Below are positions 35,307 to 44,058 of a DNA stretch of 64,000 nucleotides, in pieces. Both the position numbers and the translations under genes were made by a program. The stretch is taken from IMG/VR virus record IMGVR_UViG_3300006224_000008, positions 1 to 64,000 of that record. One strand, written 5' to 3'. The notes beneath the pieces are model-generated. The model was not told where the DNA came from. It saw only the letters and a list, made by a program, of their open reading frames with translations, and searched no databases. The first letter of the stretch is position 1, and each line of letters starts with the position of its first letter. The stretch is from a virus.

Positions 35307-35762
35307 CGCTCAAAGGATTTCTGCTGGTGATTCATGAATGGTACAACAGTTTGAAGACCACCTTCCGGCACATCTCCGGACAGTACGCCCCGCAGAAACA
35401 TTTAAGGGAGCGCGGACAGGGCTATCCTCACGCAGCGTTGACGTGGTTACCGAACCTAAACACGCCCAAAGCGGTTTACTTTTACCCCGTCCTTTCGGCG
35501 GGTTCAGACCGCCGCCGCTCCCCAAAGGATTGCCGTCCGCCGCGAGAGTCCGCTGTAAGGTTCGGCTTGCAGCCCTCCCAAGGGCGTGTCGCTCAGTAGT
35601 GCCCCCTCGCGCTTCTCCGTCCAACCGTTCCACGTTTTGGTGCGGATAGTCCGGCACAGGAACGGACGGCAACGATACTTTCCCCCCGCCGTTCTGCCAC
35701 ACGGCAGACGGAAAACCGGTGTTCATCCTGAGCATTGGATTCTGAAACATAAGCTCTCCGGC
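35307..35762. other. Gene-poor stretch with weak coding potential
   Basis: This 456-base stretch separates the winged-helix gene from the sugar operon. Overlapping frames are open on both strands (for example 35310-35750 on - and 35338-35649 on +), but none looks like a protein and each conflicts with the others. An SD-like ggagag precedes the - strand ATG at 35750, so a small gene cannot be excluded. The dominant signal is RNA secondary structure (see the RNA entry). Confidence 0.5.
35364..35711 (-). ncRNA. Candidate structured noncoding RNA or long leader
   Basis: Inverted repeats nest in order. A 9-bp hairpin with one bulge and a four-base loop spans 35689-35711. A 7-bp perfect stem pairs 35625-35631 with 35659-35665 and encloses a 7-bp hairpin (35640-35657). 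A 5-bp hairpin lies at 35572-35585. An 8-bp stem pairs 35450-35457 with 35558-35565 and encloses a 5-bp stem (35470-35474 with 35550-35554), which in turn encloses a 6+6-bp stem at 35490-35529. A 5-bp hairpin lies at 35364-35380. A 7-bp pairing of 35461-35467 with 35582-35588 would form a pseudoknot or compete with the 35572 hairpin. The - strand is chosen because all neighbours run that way. I do not recognise the RNA class. Confidence 0.4.
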
Positions 35763-36038
35763 TTAACAGGGGGAAATTGATTCGTATAACACGGGTTTTC
35801 GTCCGGAGCGCTTAGCCAGTCCAAAAACGACCAATTCTTGCAAACGCCCGTTCCAAGCCGTGATCGATACTTTGCGGTCGCTCCGCAACCAAAGTTCCGG
35901 CGCCGTGACCTTGCCTTTCGCGTGCTGCAAGGCCACCAGGGCTTGAAACTGTGGCGGGCTGAGTGTTTGCTTGCCCGAACCGCCGCACTTCGAGCAGTTG
36001 ACCTCCGGAATGGCATTGTGACGGCTCACGGTTCTCAT
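35763..36038 (-). CDS. Small zinc-finger/winged-helix protein
   Basis: A 91-residue protein. A CxxCGGSG knuckle (C15, C18) is followed by a winged-helix-like run: LSPPQFQALVALQHA, KVTAPELWLRSD, VSITAWNGRLQELVVFGLA and a basic wing. It looks like a small DNA-binding regulator of the leftward operon. It lies immediately upstream of the structured stretch and the sugar operon. Function is inferred. Confidence 0.6.
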   Translation of the reverse strand: MRTVSRHNAIPEVNCSKCGGSGKQTLSPPQFQALVALQHAKGKVTAPELWLRSDRKVSITAWNGRLQELVVFGLAKRSGRKPVLYESISPC

Positions 36039-36073
36039 CTAAGCAGGAAAGGTGAGAACTGTCCAGAACTATT

Positions 36074-39000
36074 TTACACGCTGATCGTGACCTGTGAGCC
36101 CGCAATCACGTTCCCGTTGGTCCCGACAAAGCAGATGGACAGTGAGGACTCCGTGAGAATCAGCCGCAGCAGCGCGTTGTTGCTGACGGCGTACTCGACG
36201 GCTGGAGTGTACGCGCCGTTTATCGCGTAAAGATTGGAGGAGCCGCCGCCGCAGATGATCTGAGTGCAGCCGGTGACATCCGGCGTCCCGTCGCCAGCCC
36301 TTGCAGTATGGATTTGACTCGTGTGTTCATGGCCGCTGATCCACGCGATGGCCCCCTGGCTAACGGCTAACTGCCAAAGTGAGTCAAACGTGGCATCATC
36401 GCCGTGAGTGGTCCCCGCCGACCAGCGCGGCATGTGGCCGACAAGCACGTACTGGTAACCGACTTCGGTGAGTTCGCTTGCGATCCAGTCGTACGCGGTG
36501 CCCCCGGGCTCGAACGTGTTTGGTTCGGAGTCAGTCTCCGCCGAGTTGAACACGATGAATTTCCAGATGCCGAACTTGGCAGTGTATCGGAAGTCCACGG
36601 GGTCAGTTACCAACACAGTAGCAGGGAAAGCACCACCATAGACCGCTGCGTATGAACCATCCCAAAAGGACCGGGTCGCAGCTTGTTCGGCAGCACTTTC
36701 CCCAAGCCAATCGTGGTTTCCAGGTGCGTACAGAGTCTCTGCAACCAGCGCTGAAAACCCGAAATCCCAGAAGTTTTGCCAGTCTTCCTCGGGGTCCAGC
36801 AGAGCGGGGGTGCCCATGATGTCGCCCGGACAGATGAAACCATTCGCGACCGCTGGAACATGCGTGAGCATGAGTTCAACAAGCGCTTCGTCAACCGTGC
36901 GCGCAGTGTCCGAGAAACCGTACAGGAGGTAGGGTTCTGCGGTTTCGGTTGTAAGGGTCAGGTCCCAACTGTCGATTGTCCCCGTGTTGAGCGTTGCGCG
37001 GTCAATGACCCATAGGGACCAAGCGCCATTCGGATCCAGCGGAGTGCCGACACATGCCGCTGCAAGATTTGGCAGGTAAGGCCCGGCTTCGAGTGGCGCC
37101 GGGAAATCCATCGCAACGCCGAAGTGCGTTGGGGCATAGGTGCCGGACGAGATCTCGGTCGCATCAGGAAGCGAGGCCCCGGCTTCATCGTCAAACACGA
37201 GGTCAACTCCGCTAACGGCGACGGCGCCGCCGCAGGATCGCATGAGTTCAACACGGCGCCCGTCAGGCGTGCGCAAGACGACCAGAACGTCATCCGGATA
37301 GGTGTGGGTGAAGCCGTTGATGGAGACGACAATCTTCGTGACGACCCCGGTCTCATCCTCAACGTATTTCGTGGTTGGGTAAGGCGTAGCTGCGGAGGCG
37401 GCGCCCGTCACGGCGTCATTGATCGTAATCTTCTGCGTGTTCGTGCTGAGTGTGCAGTCGAGGGCGGCTTGTGCTAGGGCCGTGGCTGCCGCCAATGCTG
37501 CATCATCGGCCTCCTGCTGAGAATTGTAACTTGTCGCAGTGGCGGAACGCGTCACGTTGGCGCCTGACTCGCCAATTGGACACTTTGCCGTATAGGACTG
37601 GGTTGATGTGTATACGAACTCGCAGTGTAGCAGCGCGTGCGCGGCAGCGAGAGCGGCATCGTAAGCTTTCGTATCCGCATCCGCCTGTGAAATGGTGCTG
37701 GTCGCAGTAGCGGTTGCAGTTGCCGTTTCCGTGACCGCGCCGGTCTCGGTCGATCCGAACAAGGCGATATTCGAGAGCGTGAAGAAAATTCCCGTCGTGG
37801 TGACGTCGTAATTCGTGCCCTTCGTGAACCGAAACCGATAGTACAGATACGCCGTCGCGTTGATGAATTCGAAACGCTTTGTTCCGGCGTCCGACCATGG
37901 AAGGATGTTCGCACGCGAATCGAGTTGGGTGAAATTCGTCCCGTCGTTCGAACCTTCAAAGATCCACGATTGAGGTACCGTCAACCGCGATCCGCAAGTG
38001 ATTTCGTACGCATCAATGGTTTTCGCCGCTGCGAATTGGTATTTGACCCATGGATTGGCAGCGCCGTAAACCGATGTCCCCCACTGGTAATCCAGGCTCT
38101 TGGTGCCCTTGAACGCATAGAATGCCGCCAAGGAAGCGGGCATTCCGGCAATGTAGGTCTGTTCCCACAGACTGATTGCCGTCACGTCCGGGGAAGCGCT
38201 GACAACACCTGACGGGGCCGTGTTGCTCGTCATGGCGGGCACGAGATTCGTGGTATTCGGATTGGTGCTCCCGGTCGGGCAAGAGGCCGTCGCTGATTTC
38301 GTGCTCGTGTACGTTATTGTCGGCGGAGGCGGAGTAGTCCCGGATTCGATGTCGGGCAGTGGGCTGGGGTCCTCCGCCTGGATCGGCGGGGGCGTATCGA
38401 GGCAATCACCCCCATAGCAGTACGTGCCGATGATGTATCCGTAACCCGCAACCTCTGAAATCCAGACCGAAATGGTTCCCGTACCACACTTCGGCGGCAC
38501 GTAGGTCAGATTCTCCGTGTCGAAATCGTCATCGATCAACGTGGTGAGGTTCGTGATGTCCTCAAATTTAACCGAGTTCAGCAACAGGCCGACGCGGAGA
38601 TCCGCGTCATCGGGAATGTCGAGTTGTTCGACCGACACATACACGTCATGGGCGCCCGCGGCTGTGAAACTGTAAGCGAAATTCTGGAAATCCTGAGTGT
38701 AGTCATCAATGGTGACCGTCTGGCTGAGGAGGTAAATCGGCGTGTGCTCGGAGTCGTCATTCAAGTAGAAGACTCGGATGCGAGCCGTGTACGGAGTTGC
38801 ATCGATGATTTGGTTACCAGCCAGTCCGACCGTGACACGGTACACGTGTCCCGCCGTCAGCGTGAATGCCGTTTTGGATTCGAGGCGCCCCTTGTTGTCG
38901 AGTGCCGGATCCTGTGTTCCGCTCACGAGGTCAACGTACAGACCGTTACCCGGGAGATAGTCAAAGAACCCATTGCCCTGGAGATCCACCGCCCCATTGA

Positions 39001-40030
39001 CAACATCCCAGTTAGCGAAGGCCGTATAGTTCAGAACACCCTTGTACTGGTACTCGTCACCGTCAGGCCGACAATTCCCAGCGCAGAGGTAGCCTTTGAT
39101 GCCAGCAAAGTAGTCGAGGGCGTCTGACGCGTTGGTTGCGTAGGCGTTTATGAAGAAACCGCCCGTCGCAAGGGAACTGAGCAGCCGGTACCCCTTCCCG
39201 GCTGCTCTCGTACCTAGACACATCACGATGCCACCACCGTTCCTGAAATCAGTAGCCAACGCGATTGGGTTGTTCGCGTCGTTGTAGCTCGGGGTCAGAT
39301 CTTCACCGTCCGAAATAATCGCCAAAACCTTCTGGTCAGCCGACACTGAGGCAAGTTGCGCGATGGCGTCGTTCAGCGCATCGTAGAACGCCGTCAACTG
39401 TGCAGTCTGCGTTATGCCCGCCACCAGGGTCTCCACCGCTGCGGTATCTGATGTTGGCGTAGCCAGCGCGACGGTTTCAGCCGCATTGAACGTCATCAAT
39501 CCGATGAGGTCCTTTGTGCCATCAACCTCTCCGGAGAATCGAACGCCAGCCGCTTTGGCAAAGGCAAGGCGTGACGCGTAATCCGCGTTGAAGAGCTGCG
39601 ACATGGATTTGGATGTATCGATGAGCAGCAGCATCGCGACGGTTTGCTGCGAGCAGCAATTGTCCCCGGCAATAACCGTGACCTCAGAGTAAGCGGTTGT
39701 GCCTTCGTACGTGGCGGAAATCGACGCGGAACCGACCCCGGTGCCTGTGGCGTTTCCCGACATCGCGCCAATCATGGCGACATCGAGATTCGAACTCGCA
39801 AAAACGGCTTCGCCGGTGACATCGGTCTCAACCCCGTTGTTGACTGAGTACGCCTTGAATTGGATCGAGCCGAAAGGGCAGGTAAGCGCCATGCCGGGCT
39901 TGATGAGCAGAGTGGTCGGAGTTGGGCAAAGCGTTGGATTGGCCAGTGCAAACGCCGGATCGGAACACCGAGGGTCGGTTGGTGCCACAGTGTTGACGCA
40001 ATCGGCAGTGAATATATTTCCGAAGCGCAT
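36074..40030 (-). CDS. Multidomain virion fibre: Big2-like, VWA, F5/8C, P-domain, metallophosphoesterase
   Basis: A 1,318-residue protein. Residues ~40-120 form a Big2-like Ig domain. Residues ~130-310 form a von Willebrand A domain with the MIDAS DTSKS at 138-142 and a VLAIISDGEDLTP strand. Residues ~340-530 form a carbohydrate-binding-like jelly roll. F5/8-type C (discoidin) signature lies near 622-738. DUF5977-like Cys repeats (SATASCPTGS, SYTAKCPIGESG) occur near 570 and 760-865. A P/proprotein-convertase domain lies at ~870-1025 (YPDDVLVVLRTPDGRRVELM). A calcineurin-like phosphoesterase follows at ~1035-1270, with CPGD, GNHD (~1105), GHMPRWS and GHEH (~1232). The usual DxH before GD appears as SDTA, so a ligand may be missing. 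It is probably a host-binding or host-acting appendage. Confidence 0.8.
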   Translation of the reverse strand: MRFGNIFTADCVNTVAPTDPRCSDPAFALANPTLCPTPTTLLIKPGMALTCPFGSIQFKAYSVNNGVETDVTGEAVFASSNLDVAMIGAMSGNATGTGVGSASISATYEGTTAYSEVTVIAGDNCCSQQTVAMLLLIDTSKSMSQLFNADYASRLAFAKAAGVRFSGEVDGTKDLIGLMTFNAAETVALATPTSDTAAVETLVAGITQTAQLTAFYDALNDAIAQLASVSADQKVLAIISDGEDLTPSYNDANNPIALATDFRNGGGIVMCLGTRAAGKGYRLLSSLATGGFFINAYATNASDALDYFAGIKGYLCAGNCRPDGDEYQYKGVLNYTAFANWDVVNGAVDLQGNGFFDYLPGNGLYVDLVSGTQDPALDNKGRLESKTAFTLTAGHVYRVTVGLAGNQIIDATPYTARIRVFYLNDDSEHTPIYLLSQTVTIDDYTQDFQNFAYSFTAAGAHDVYVSVEQLDIPDDADLRVGLLLNSVKFEDITNLTTLIDDDFDTENLTYVPPKCGTGTISVWISEVAGYGYIIGTYCYGGDCLDTPPPIQAEDPSPLPDIESGTTPPPPTITYTSTKSATASCPTGSTNPNTTNLVPAMTSNTAPSGVVSASPDVTAISLWEQTYIAGMPASLAAFYAFKGTKSLDYQWGTSVYGAANPWVKYQFAAAKTIDAYEITCGSRLTVPQSWIFEGSNDGTNFTQLDSRANILPWSDAGTKRFEFINATAYLYYRFRFTKGTNYDVTTTGIFFTLSNIALFGSTETGAVTETATATATATSTISQADADTKAYDAALAAAHALLHCEFVYTSTQSYTAKCPIGESGANVTRSATATSYNSQQEADDAALAAATALAQAALDCTLSTNTQKITINDAVTGAASAATPYPTTKYVEDETGVVTKIVVSINGFTHTYPDDVLVVLRTPDGRRVELMRSCGGAVAVSGVDLVFDDEAGASLPDATEISSGTYAPTHFGVAMDFPAPLEAGPYLPNLAAACVGTPLDPNGAWSLWVIDRATLNTGTIDSWDLTLTTETAEPYLLYGFSDTARTVDEALVELMLTHVPAVANGFICPGDIMGTPALLDPEEDWQNFWDFGFSALVAETLYAPGNHDWLGESAAEQAATRSFWDGSYAAVYGGAFPATVLVTDPVDFRYTAKFGIWKFIVFNSAETDSEPNTFEPGGTAYDWIASELTEVGYQYVLVGHMPRWSAGTTHGDDATFDSLWQLAVSQGAIAWISGHEHTSQIHTARAGDGTPDVTGCTQIICGGGSSNLYAINGAYTPAVEYAVSNNALLRLILTESSLSICFVGTNGNVIAGSQVTISV

Positions 40031-40036
40031 AGGCGA

Positions 40037-41719
40037 TTATGGTTGGCCCCAGACGTAGCTGAAGATTCCGCACTGCCGTTCAGCCACCAGGACTTCGAGC
40101 CGCATGGTAGCCAGTTGATACCCCATCGAATCTGCCATTTGGTTGGCAAGCGACTGAGACGTGGCTGAGACTTCGTGTGCTTCGACCGTGACATTGACGA
40201 TGCACTGGCAGCTAAATGGCCAGACAGTCAACGGCACAATCGATTGCCGTGTGATGGTCCGTGCCTCATTCCAATAGACCTGCACATCGGGACACGTTCC
40301 AGCGTCGATCAGCGCTTGGTTTGCCAGATTCTGAGCCTGCGTAGCGGCTTCGGCATCCGCCTCAGCCTGGGAATGAGTGGACGAATACTCGTGTTCGGCC
40401 ACAGTCGCCTCTTCCGAGATTCCCGGGTCAGTCGCGCAAACTGCCGACCGACTGACTGTGCGATTCCAGTAGACACACGTGAGTTGGGCACCCGCCTGCT
40501 GCAACGCCAAAGCCATTGCCTGCTCGTTTGCGTCCGCCTTAGAGATAGTTGACGTGACCGTTCCGGCCGGGATTGTCACCGTGACAGGGTCACCTTCGGG
40601 AACCGGAGCGCCTGCTGAATGTTCGCAAGCCGCCGTTGCGGTCTGGGCGTCATTAAAATAAGTGACTGCCTCCACCGTGCAAACTAACTGAGCCTGAGCC
40701 TGCCGTTCGGCTTCGTCTTGAGCTTTTTGATTCGCGTCGGCGACGGAGATGGAGGAACCAACCGTCCCCGCCGGGATCGTAACCGTGACAGGGTTGCCAG
40801 TGTACCCGTCCGGACAATGCGCAGTGGCTGTCTGTGCGGAATTGTGGTAGAGCGTGACAAGGCTCTGAGGGCTGCCGCGTGCCCGAGACGGCTCACATTC
40901 CCTGAGTCTATTCTCTTCCGTGCATTGATGCATGAGCATCGCTCTGGCTTCGTTGTAACCCGCGAGCGCCCTCGCCGCTTCGTCCGCATCATGCCCGTAC
41001 TTGTCTTGATGATCCCACCGCACCCACGCTTCGACGGCCCTCGTAAGTAGCGGATCTTCATCCACCAAGTCGGCGTCTGTCCAGATGCGCTTGATACCAT
41101 CCCATTTGATGACCACGGACTCTGTGCTCTGAATCCAGGGGGCGATGTAGAGTTTTCCGCGCTCGATAGCCCACCGACCGGCCAGCGCACGGCTGATGGT
41201 CGAATCCGTTGACGTTTGCGGATAGTGGTACCCAAGGGGCAACAGCGGCAGGCCAGCGGGCACGCCTTCATCCGTCGGTACCGGGTAACACGCCTTTGTG
41301 CAGGCGTCGCCACTGAGGGCAAAATAGGCGGGAATACTAAGGCAACATCCCGCGGCGGAACTTTGGTACAGGAACCGTTTCACCGAGCAAAAATCGACTG
41401 GGGTATAGACGATCTCCGAGCACCAATCGTCTTCGGCATCGGCATCTTCCAGCCCGGTTTCTGGATCGATCTTGTCGATGACGGATACGGATTGGATGTT
41501 CCCCCTGGGCGCGTCGAGTACGGTGAGCCCGCAGTTGTAGAATGTGGCGCAGTGGGGGATGACGTCCGTATTATCCTGTTGAAGGCAGTCCACCCAGGTC
41601 TGAAGGTCAATCAGGGCGTCTACGAAGGCTTTGTTGTGGGCCGCGACAAGACTGCTTGCTTCACCGCCAGGAAAGACTCGCTGGCGAACATCGGTCTTTA
41701 ACTGGCCGAAAGTGTACAC
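40037..41719 (-). CDS. Neck/ring (tail-tube adaptor-like) protein fused to DUF5977-like repeats
   Basis: A 560-residue protein. The N-terminal ~265 residues resemble head-tail adaptor/ring proteins (LKTDVRQRVFPGG and NKAFVDALIDLQTWVDCLQ; then DPLLTRAVEAWVRWDHQD and an Ala-rich helix). The C-terminal ~270 residues hold about four Cys repeats with the shape AxTATAxC, VTVTIPAGTV, then ADANxxA...A, as in DUF5977-type repeats. The same repeats occur in the fibre gene that follows, suggesting one assembly. It is likely at the portal/tail interface with outward-facing repeats. Confidence 0.6.
   Translation of the reverse strand: MYTFGQLKTDVRQRVFPGGEASSLVAAHNKAFVDALIDLQTWVDCLQQDNTDVIPHCATFYNCGLTVLDAPRGNIQSVSVIDKIDPETGLEDADAEDDWCSEIVYTPVDFCSVKRFLYQSSAAGCCLSIPAYFALSGDACTKACYPVPTDEGVPAGLPLLPLGYHYPQTSTDSTISRALAGRWAIERGKLYIAPWIQSTESVVIKWDGIKRIWTDADLVDEDPLLTRAVEAWVRWDHQDKYGHDADEAARALAGYNEARAMLMHQCTEENRLRECEPSRARGSPQSLVTLYHNSAQTATAHCPDGYTGNPVTVTIPAGTVGSSISVADANQKAQDEAERQAQAQLVCTVEAVTYFNDAQTATAACEHSAGAPVPEGDPVTVTIPAGTVTSTISKADANEQAMALALQQAGAQLTCVYWNRTVSRSAVCATDPGISEEATVAEHEYSSTHSQAEADAEAATQAQNLANQALIDAGTCPDVQVYWNEARTITRQSIVPLTVWPFSCQCIVNVTVEAHEVSATSQSLANQMADSMGYQLATMRLEVLVAERQCGIFSYVWGQP
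40070..40880 (-). repeat. Tandem DUF5977-like repeats within the neck protein
   Basis: About four imperfect copies, each with an aromatic-N/T-A start, a Cys, the strand VTVTIPAGTV and an Ala-rich ADAN helix. Two copies share near-identical DNA in the strand segment (around 40570 and 40775), indicating recent duplication; the last two are more diverged. Related copies lie in the adjacent fibre gene. Confidence 0.6.
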
Positions 41720-41722
41720 AGG

Positions 41723-42211
41723 TTAGTCGCCTTCTCCGACTGCTTCCCGGCGACTGATACGCCGCGTAGTCGGGCGAAACTTGGGCGGTTCCTGGTTCAG
41801 TGCGATCTGGGCCTCTCCATTCTGGGGAGCTGGTGCTGTCTGTTGCACTGGCGGGGTTGGCTTAGCCGCAAGAGGGGTTGGCCGGTTACCCGCAACTGCG
41901 GCAACCGGATTGAACACGGCTGGCCTGATGGAAGGCGGCAAGGCGCGCAGCATGTCTTTTTTCAAGCGCGGCGCGGATGGATTGAACGGATGGAGCGCTT
42001 TTTTTTTCCGGTACTCGTCGGCAGTGATCTTGATGATGCCTCCCCGGTGCTTCGCCGCAGCGGCATTCAACCCGGCGACAAGGTCAGGTTGGTGTTCCGG
42101 GTCAATTTCGAGCACGCCGCGATTCCCGTCCAGGGTCTCCCATTCCACCACCTTGCCAGCAATCATGATGGGGTTTGAGATGAGTTCCTTTGAAAAGTAT
42201 TGGAGGTCCAT
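41723..42211 (-). CDS. Hypothetical structural protein, 162 aa
   Basis: The family is not recognised. The N terminus (MDLQYFSKELISNPIMIAGK and LEIDPEHQPDLVAGLNAAAA) is a compact alpha/beta module. The C-terminal two thirds is Pro/Ala-rich and basic, likely disordered. Its start codon is preceded, three bases away, by an 8-bp hairpin that overlaps the only SD-like bases (ggcgga). This gene is therefore probably under translational control. It lies between the capsid and neck genes in one operon and may be a head-completion or connector protein. Confidence 0.55.
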   Translation of the reverse strand: MDLQYFSKELISNPIMIAGKVVEWETLDGNRGVLEIDPEHQPDLVAGLNAAAAKHRGGIIKITADEYRKKKALHPFNPSAPRLKKDMLRALPPSIRPAVFNPVAAVAGNRPTPLAAKPTPPVQQTAPAPQNGEAQIALNQEPPKFRPTTRRISRREAVGEGD

Positions 42212-42214
42212 AAT

Positions 42215-42265
42215 ATCCGCCGCTAATCAGAACGGCGGATCGACTTTGGGGTCAACCCGCCGTTC
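42215..42265 (-). promoter_or_regulatory. Mutually exclusive hairpin pair (RNA switch-like) after capsid gene
   Basis: On the - strand, a 9-bp perfect stem (42265-42257 with 42238-42230) can form. Alternatively the segment 42240-42233 can pair with 42222-42215 as an 8-bp perfect stem, with a ten-base loop, whose end stands three bases before the ATG at 42211. The two stems share bases 42233-42238 and so cannot coexist. The second would bury the SD-like region of the next gene. No U-tract follows, so termination is unlikely. A translational switch, processing site or capsid-level control is proposed. Confidence 0.5.
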
Positions 42266-42291
42266 ATGTCAAATCAAACCGTTCGCACGGC

Positions 42292-44010
42292 TTACTGTGG
42301 AGCCGTGGTGGTTGTGGTCGTCGTCAGGGTGCCAGGATACGTACCCACCAACGTCGCGTGTTCGGGAATTTCGCTGCTGAAATTCTCGATGATGAGATTG
42401 GCCGACGGGCATTCCACGATCATCGTCCAGGTAACGCTGGTAAGCGTCTGCTGCTGCGTGTTCACCGCCATGACGCAGGCATAGTCGGCGTTGATCTTGG
42501 CCAGTGTTTCCAGGTCGCCGGTGCGGTGCACCTTGCGATTGGAGGCGAGGATACCCGGGTAGATTCCGGCAAAATCCAATATCCAGAGCACCCTCGCCGT
42601 GTCCGCCTGACCGGCAGCCGTTGCCGCCGTCAGGTAATCGTCGAAATAGTAGTGGGTCACGACGTTGAATTCCACGCCTTGCGGCCAGAATAACGGGTAG
42701 GTGCGGAAGCTGAACCCGAAGTTCGCTCTCTTGGCTTTGCCGAACGTCTCCACCGGGACCATCAGCCGGGCCATGCCATCGGATTTGCTGTTGTAGTACT
42801 TGATCATGGCCTGATTGATGAGTTCGGCCGTGACCCCGTCCGTGAAGACGTCGAAAACCTTTGGATTCGGGTGATTGCGGCCCTCGCGGACACGCATCAT
42901 GTTGTAGAACGCCTGGAACAGCGCTGGGAGGTTGAGCTGGGTGCCCTGGGAATCATGAACCCGACCGCACTCGGCCATCAGTTCGTAGATCCCGATGGCG
43001 TTCGCTCGCTTGCCAACACAGGTGCCGCCATCCACGCCCAGGAGTGTCGAGGCAATATCGAATGCGGGGATGTCCTCCAGATCGGCGTAATCAGTCGCAT
43101 TCTGGTTCGCCAGGGCTTTGCCCCAGAACATCTGATCCACAAACCGGCGCTGCCAGTCGTTCGCGATCTGTTTGTTCTTCTCGATCTCGTCGAGATCGAA
43201 GAACTCCTTGTACAGGGCGTTGTCGGCCATGACCAGTTCTCGCCACTTGTCGTACTGGTCGCTCTTGCACATGCTGTTGCGGACGGTTTCCACCCAGAAC
43301 GGAACGTTCTTCCAGTTCAGGTAGGCGGGCATTTCGGCGCACCATTTCTCGAAATCGTTCACGTTGGGCGTGCCGCGCCGGGCGAGGCCGGTCACTGGAC
43401 TGCCCAGTTTATCGGCGTCGAGGAATGACCCCGTGTTCTCCTGCGTCAAATTGAGCGTGAGCGTGTCATCGCCGTTATCGGTCACCGCGGCGACTTTCCA
43501 TGCTGTCTTCGTGGAGCTTCCGCCCTCCGAAACGCCATCGATGAAAATACGCAACCCAACGGGGAAGGAACGGACGTCGGCTGGAATGTTCGTGCTGGAT
43601 GCGACGATGATCTGCCAGTCAATGCCTTCGAGAGCGGGATCGTTGCCGCCGGTAACCAGCCAATACGCGTTGTTGATTGGGGAATACTGGCGGGCGAGAA
43701 TGAATGGCGCGATTTCCAGGAGGCCACCGGGCAGCCGCCGGGTCTGCATCGTTTTATGAACGGCGACCTTGTTCGCCATGAAGAAGTCGTACAAACCGTT
43801 CTGGACGGCCTCGCACATCTTGATCTCCATGTCGTGATGGAAAAGCGCTTCCATCACGCGGAACTCACCGGTTTTCATATAGGCGCTGGTGAGATCGCCT
43901 TCGGTCATCGGTTTGGCGCTACAAATCGTTACCGATCCGCACTGCTTGATGTTGGTCGAGATCGCGGGAGCGCACTTCGCGAATGCATTGGCATTGAGAG
44001 CAAAACTCAT
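42292..44010 (-). CDS. Major capsid protein (probable)
   Basis: A 572-residue protein placed between the scaffold-like gene and small head genes, downstream of the portal, where the major capsid protein is expected. It has a long N-terminal helix region and a core with alternating alpha/beta segments (IGIYELMAECGRVHDSQGTQ, FDVFTDGVTAELINQAMIKYY, VLWILDFAGIYPGIL). The C terminus ends in an eight-Thr run. No SD lies before the ATG at 44010; an 18-bp hairpin ends three bases upstream. Family membership is inferred from order and size, not from a search. Confidence 0.65.
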   Translation of the reverse strand: MSFALNANAFAKCAPAISTNIKQCGSVTICSAKPMTEGDLTSAYMKTGEFRVMEALFHHDMEIKMCEAVQNGLYDFFMANKVAVHKTMQTRRLPGGLLEIAPFILARQYSPINNAYWLVTGGNDPALEGIDWQIIVASSTNIPADVRSFPVGLRIFIDGVSEGGSSTKTAWKVAAVTDNGDDTLTLNLTQENTGSFLDADKLGSPVTGLARRGTPNVNDFEKWCAEMPAYLNWKNVPFWVETVRNSMCKSDQYDKWRELVMADNALYKEFFDLDEIEKNKQIANDWQRRFVDQMFWGKALANQNATDYADLEDIPAFDIASTLLGVDGGTCVGKRANAIGIYELMAECGRVHDSQGTQLNLPALFQAFYNMMRVREGRNHPNPKVFDVFTDGVTAELINQAMIKYYNSKSDGMARLMVPVETFGKAKRANFGFSFRTYPLFWPQGVEFNVVTHYYFDDYLTAATAAGQADTARVLWILDFAGIYPGILASNRKVHRTGDLETLAKINADYACVMAVNTQQQTLTSVTWTMIVECPSANLIIENFSSEIPEHATLVGTYPGTLTTTTTTTAPQ

Positions 44011-44013
44011 ATT

Positions 44014-44058
44014 CGTTAGTTGGTTGTGCGGCTACTGCCGCGTTACACCCAACTAACG
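44014..44058 (-). promoter_or_regulatory. Eighteen-bp hairpin immediately before capsid start
   Basis: A 10-bp perfect outer stem (44014-44023 with 44049-44058), then 3 bp, then a 5-bp GCGGC/GCCGC stem with the loop TACT. It ends three bases before the capsid ATG, and its other side overlaps the stop codon of the scaffold-like gene (44053-44055). It could set a processed 5' end for a stable capsid mRNA or control initiation. There is no poly-U, so it is not a classical terminator. Confidence 0.5.

Noticed and set aside
35625-35711. Hairpins as intrinsic terminators
   Set aside because: No T/U tract follows any of the stems on either strand.
35310-35750. 146-residue - strand frame in the gene-poor stretch
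   Set aside because: No family or domain pattern, with competing open frames on both strands and dense hairpins; kept only as a weak alternative to a structured RNA.
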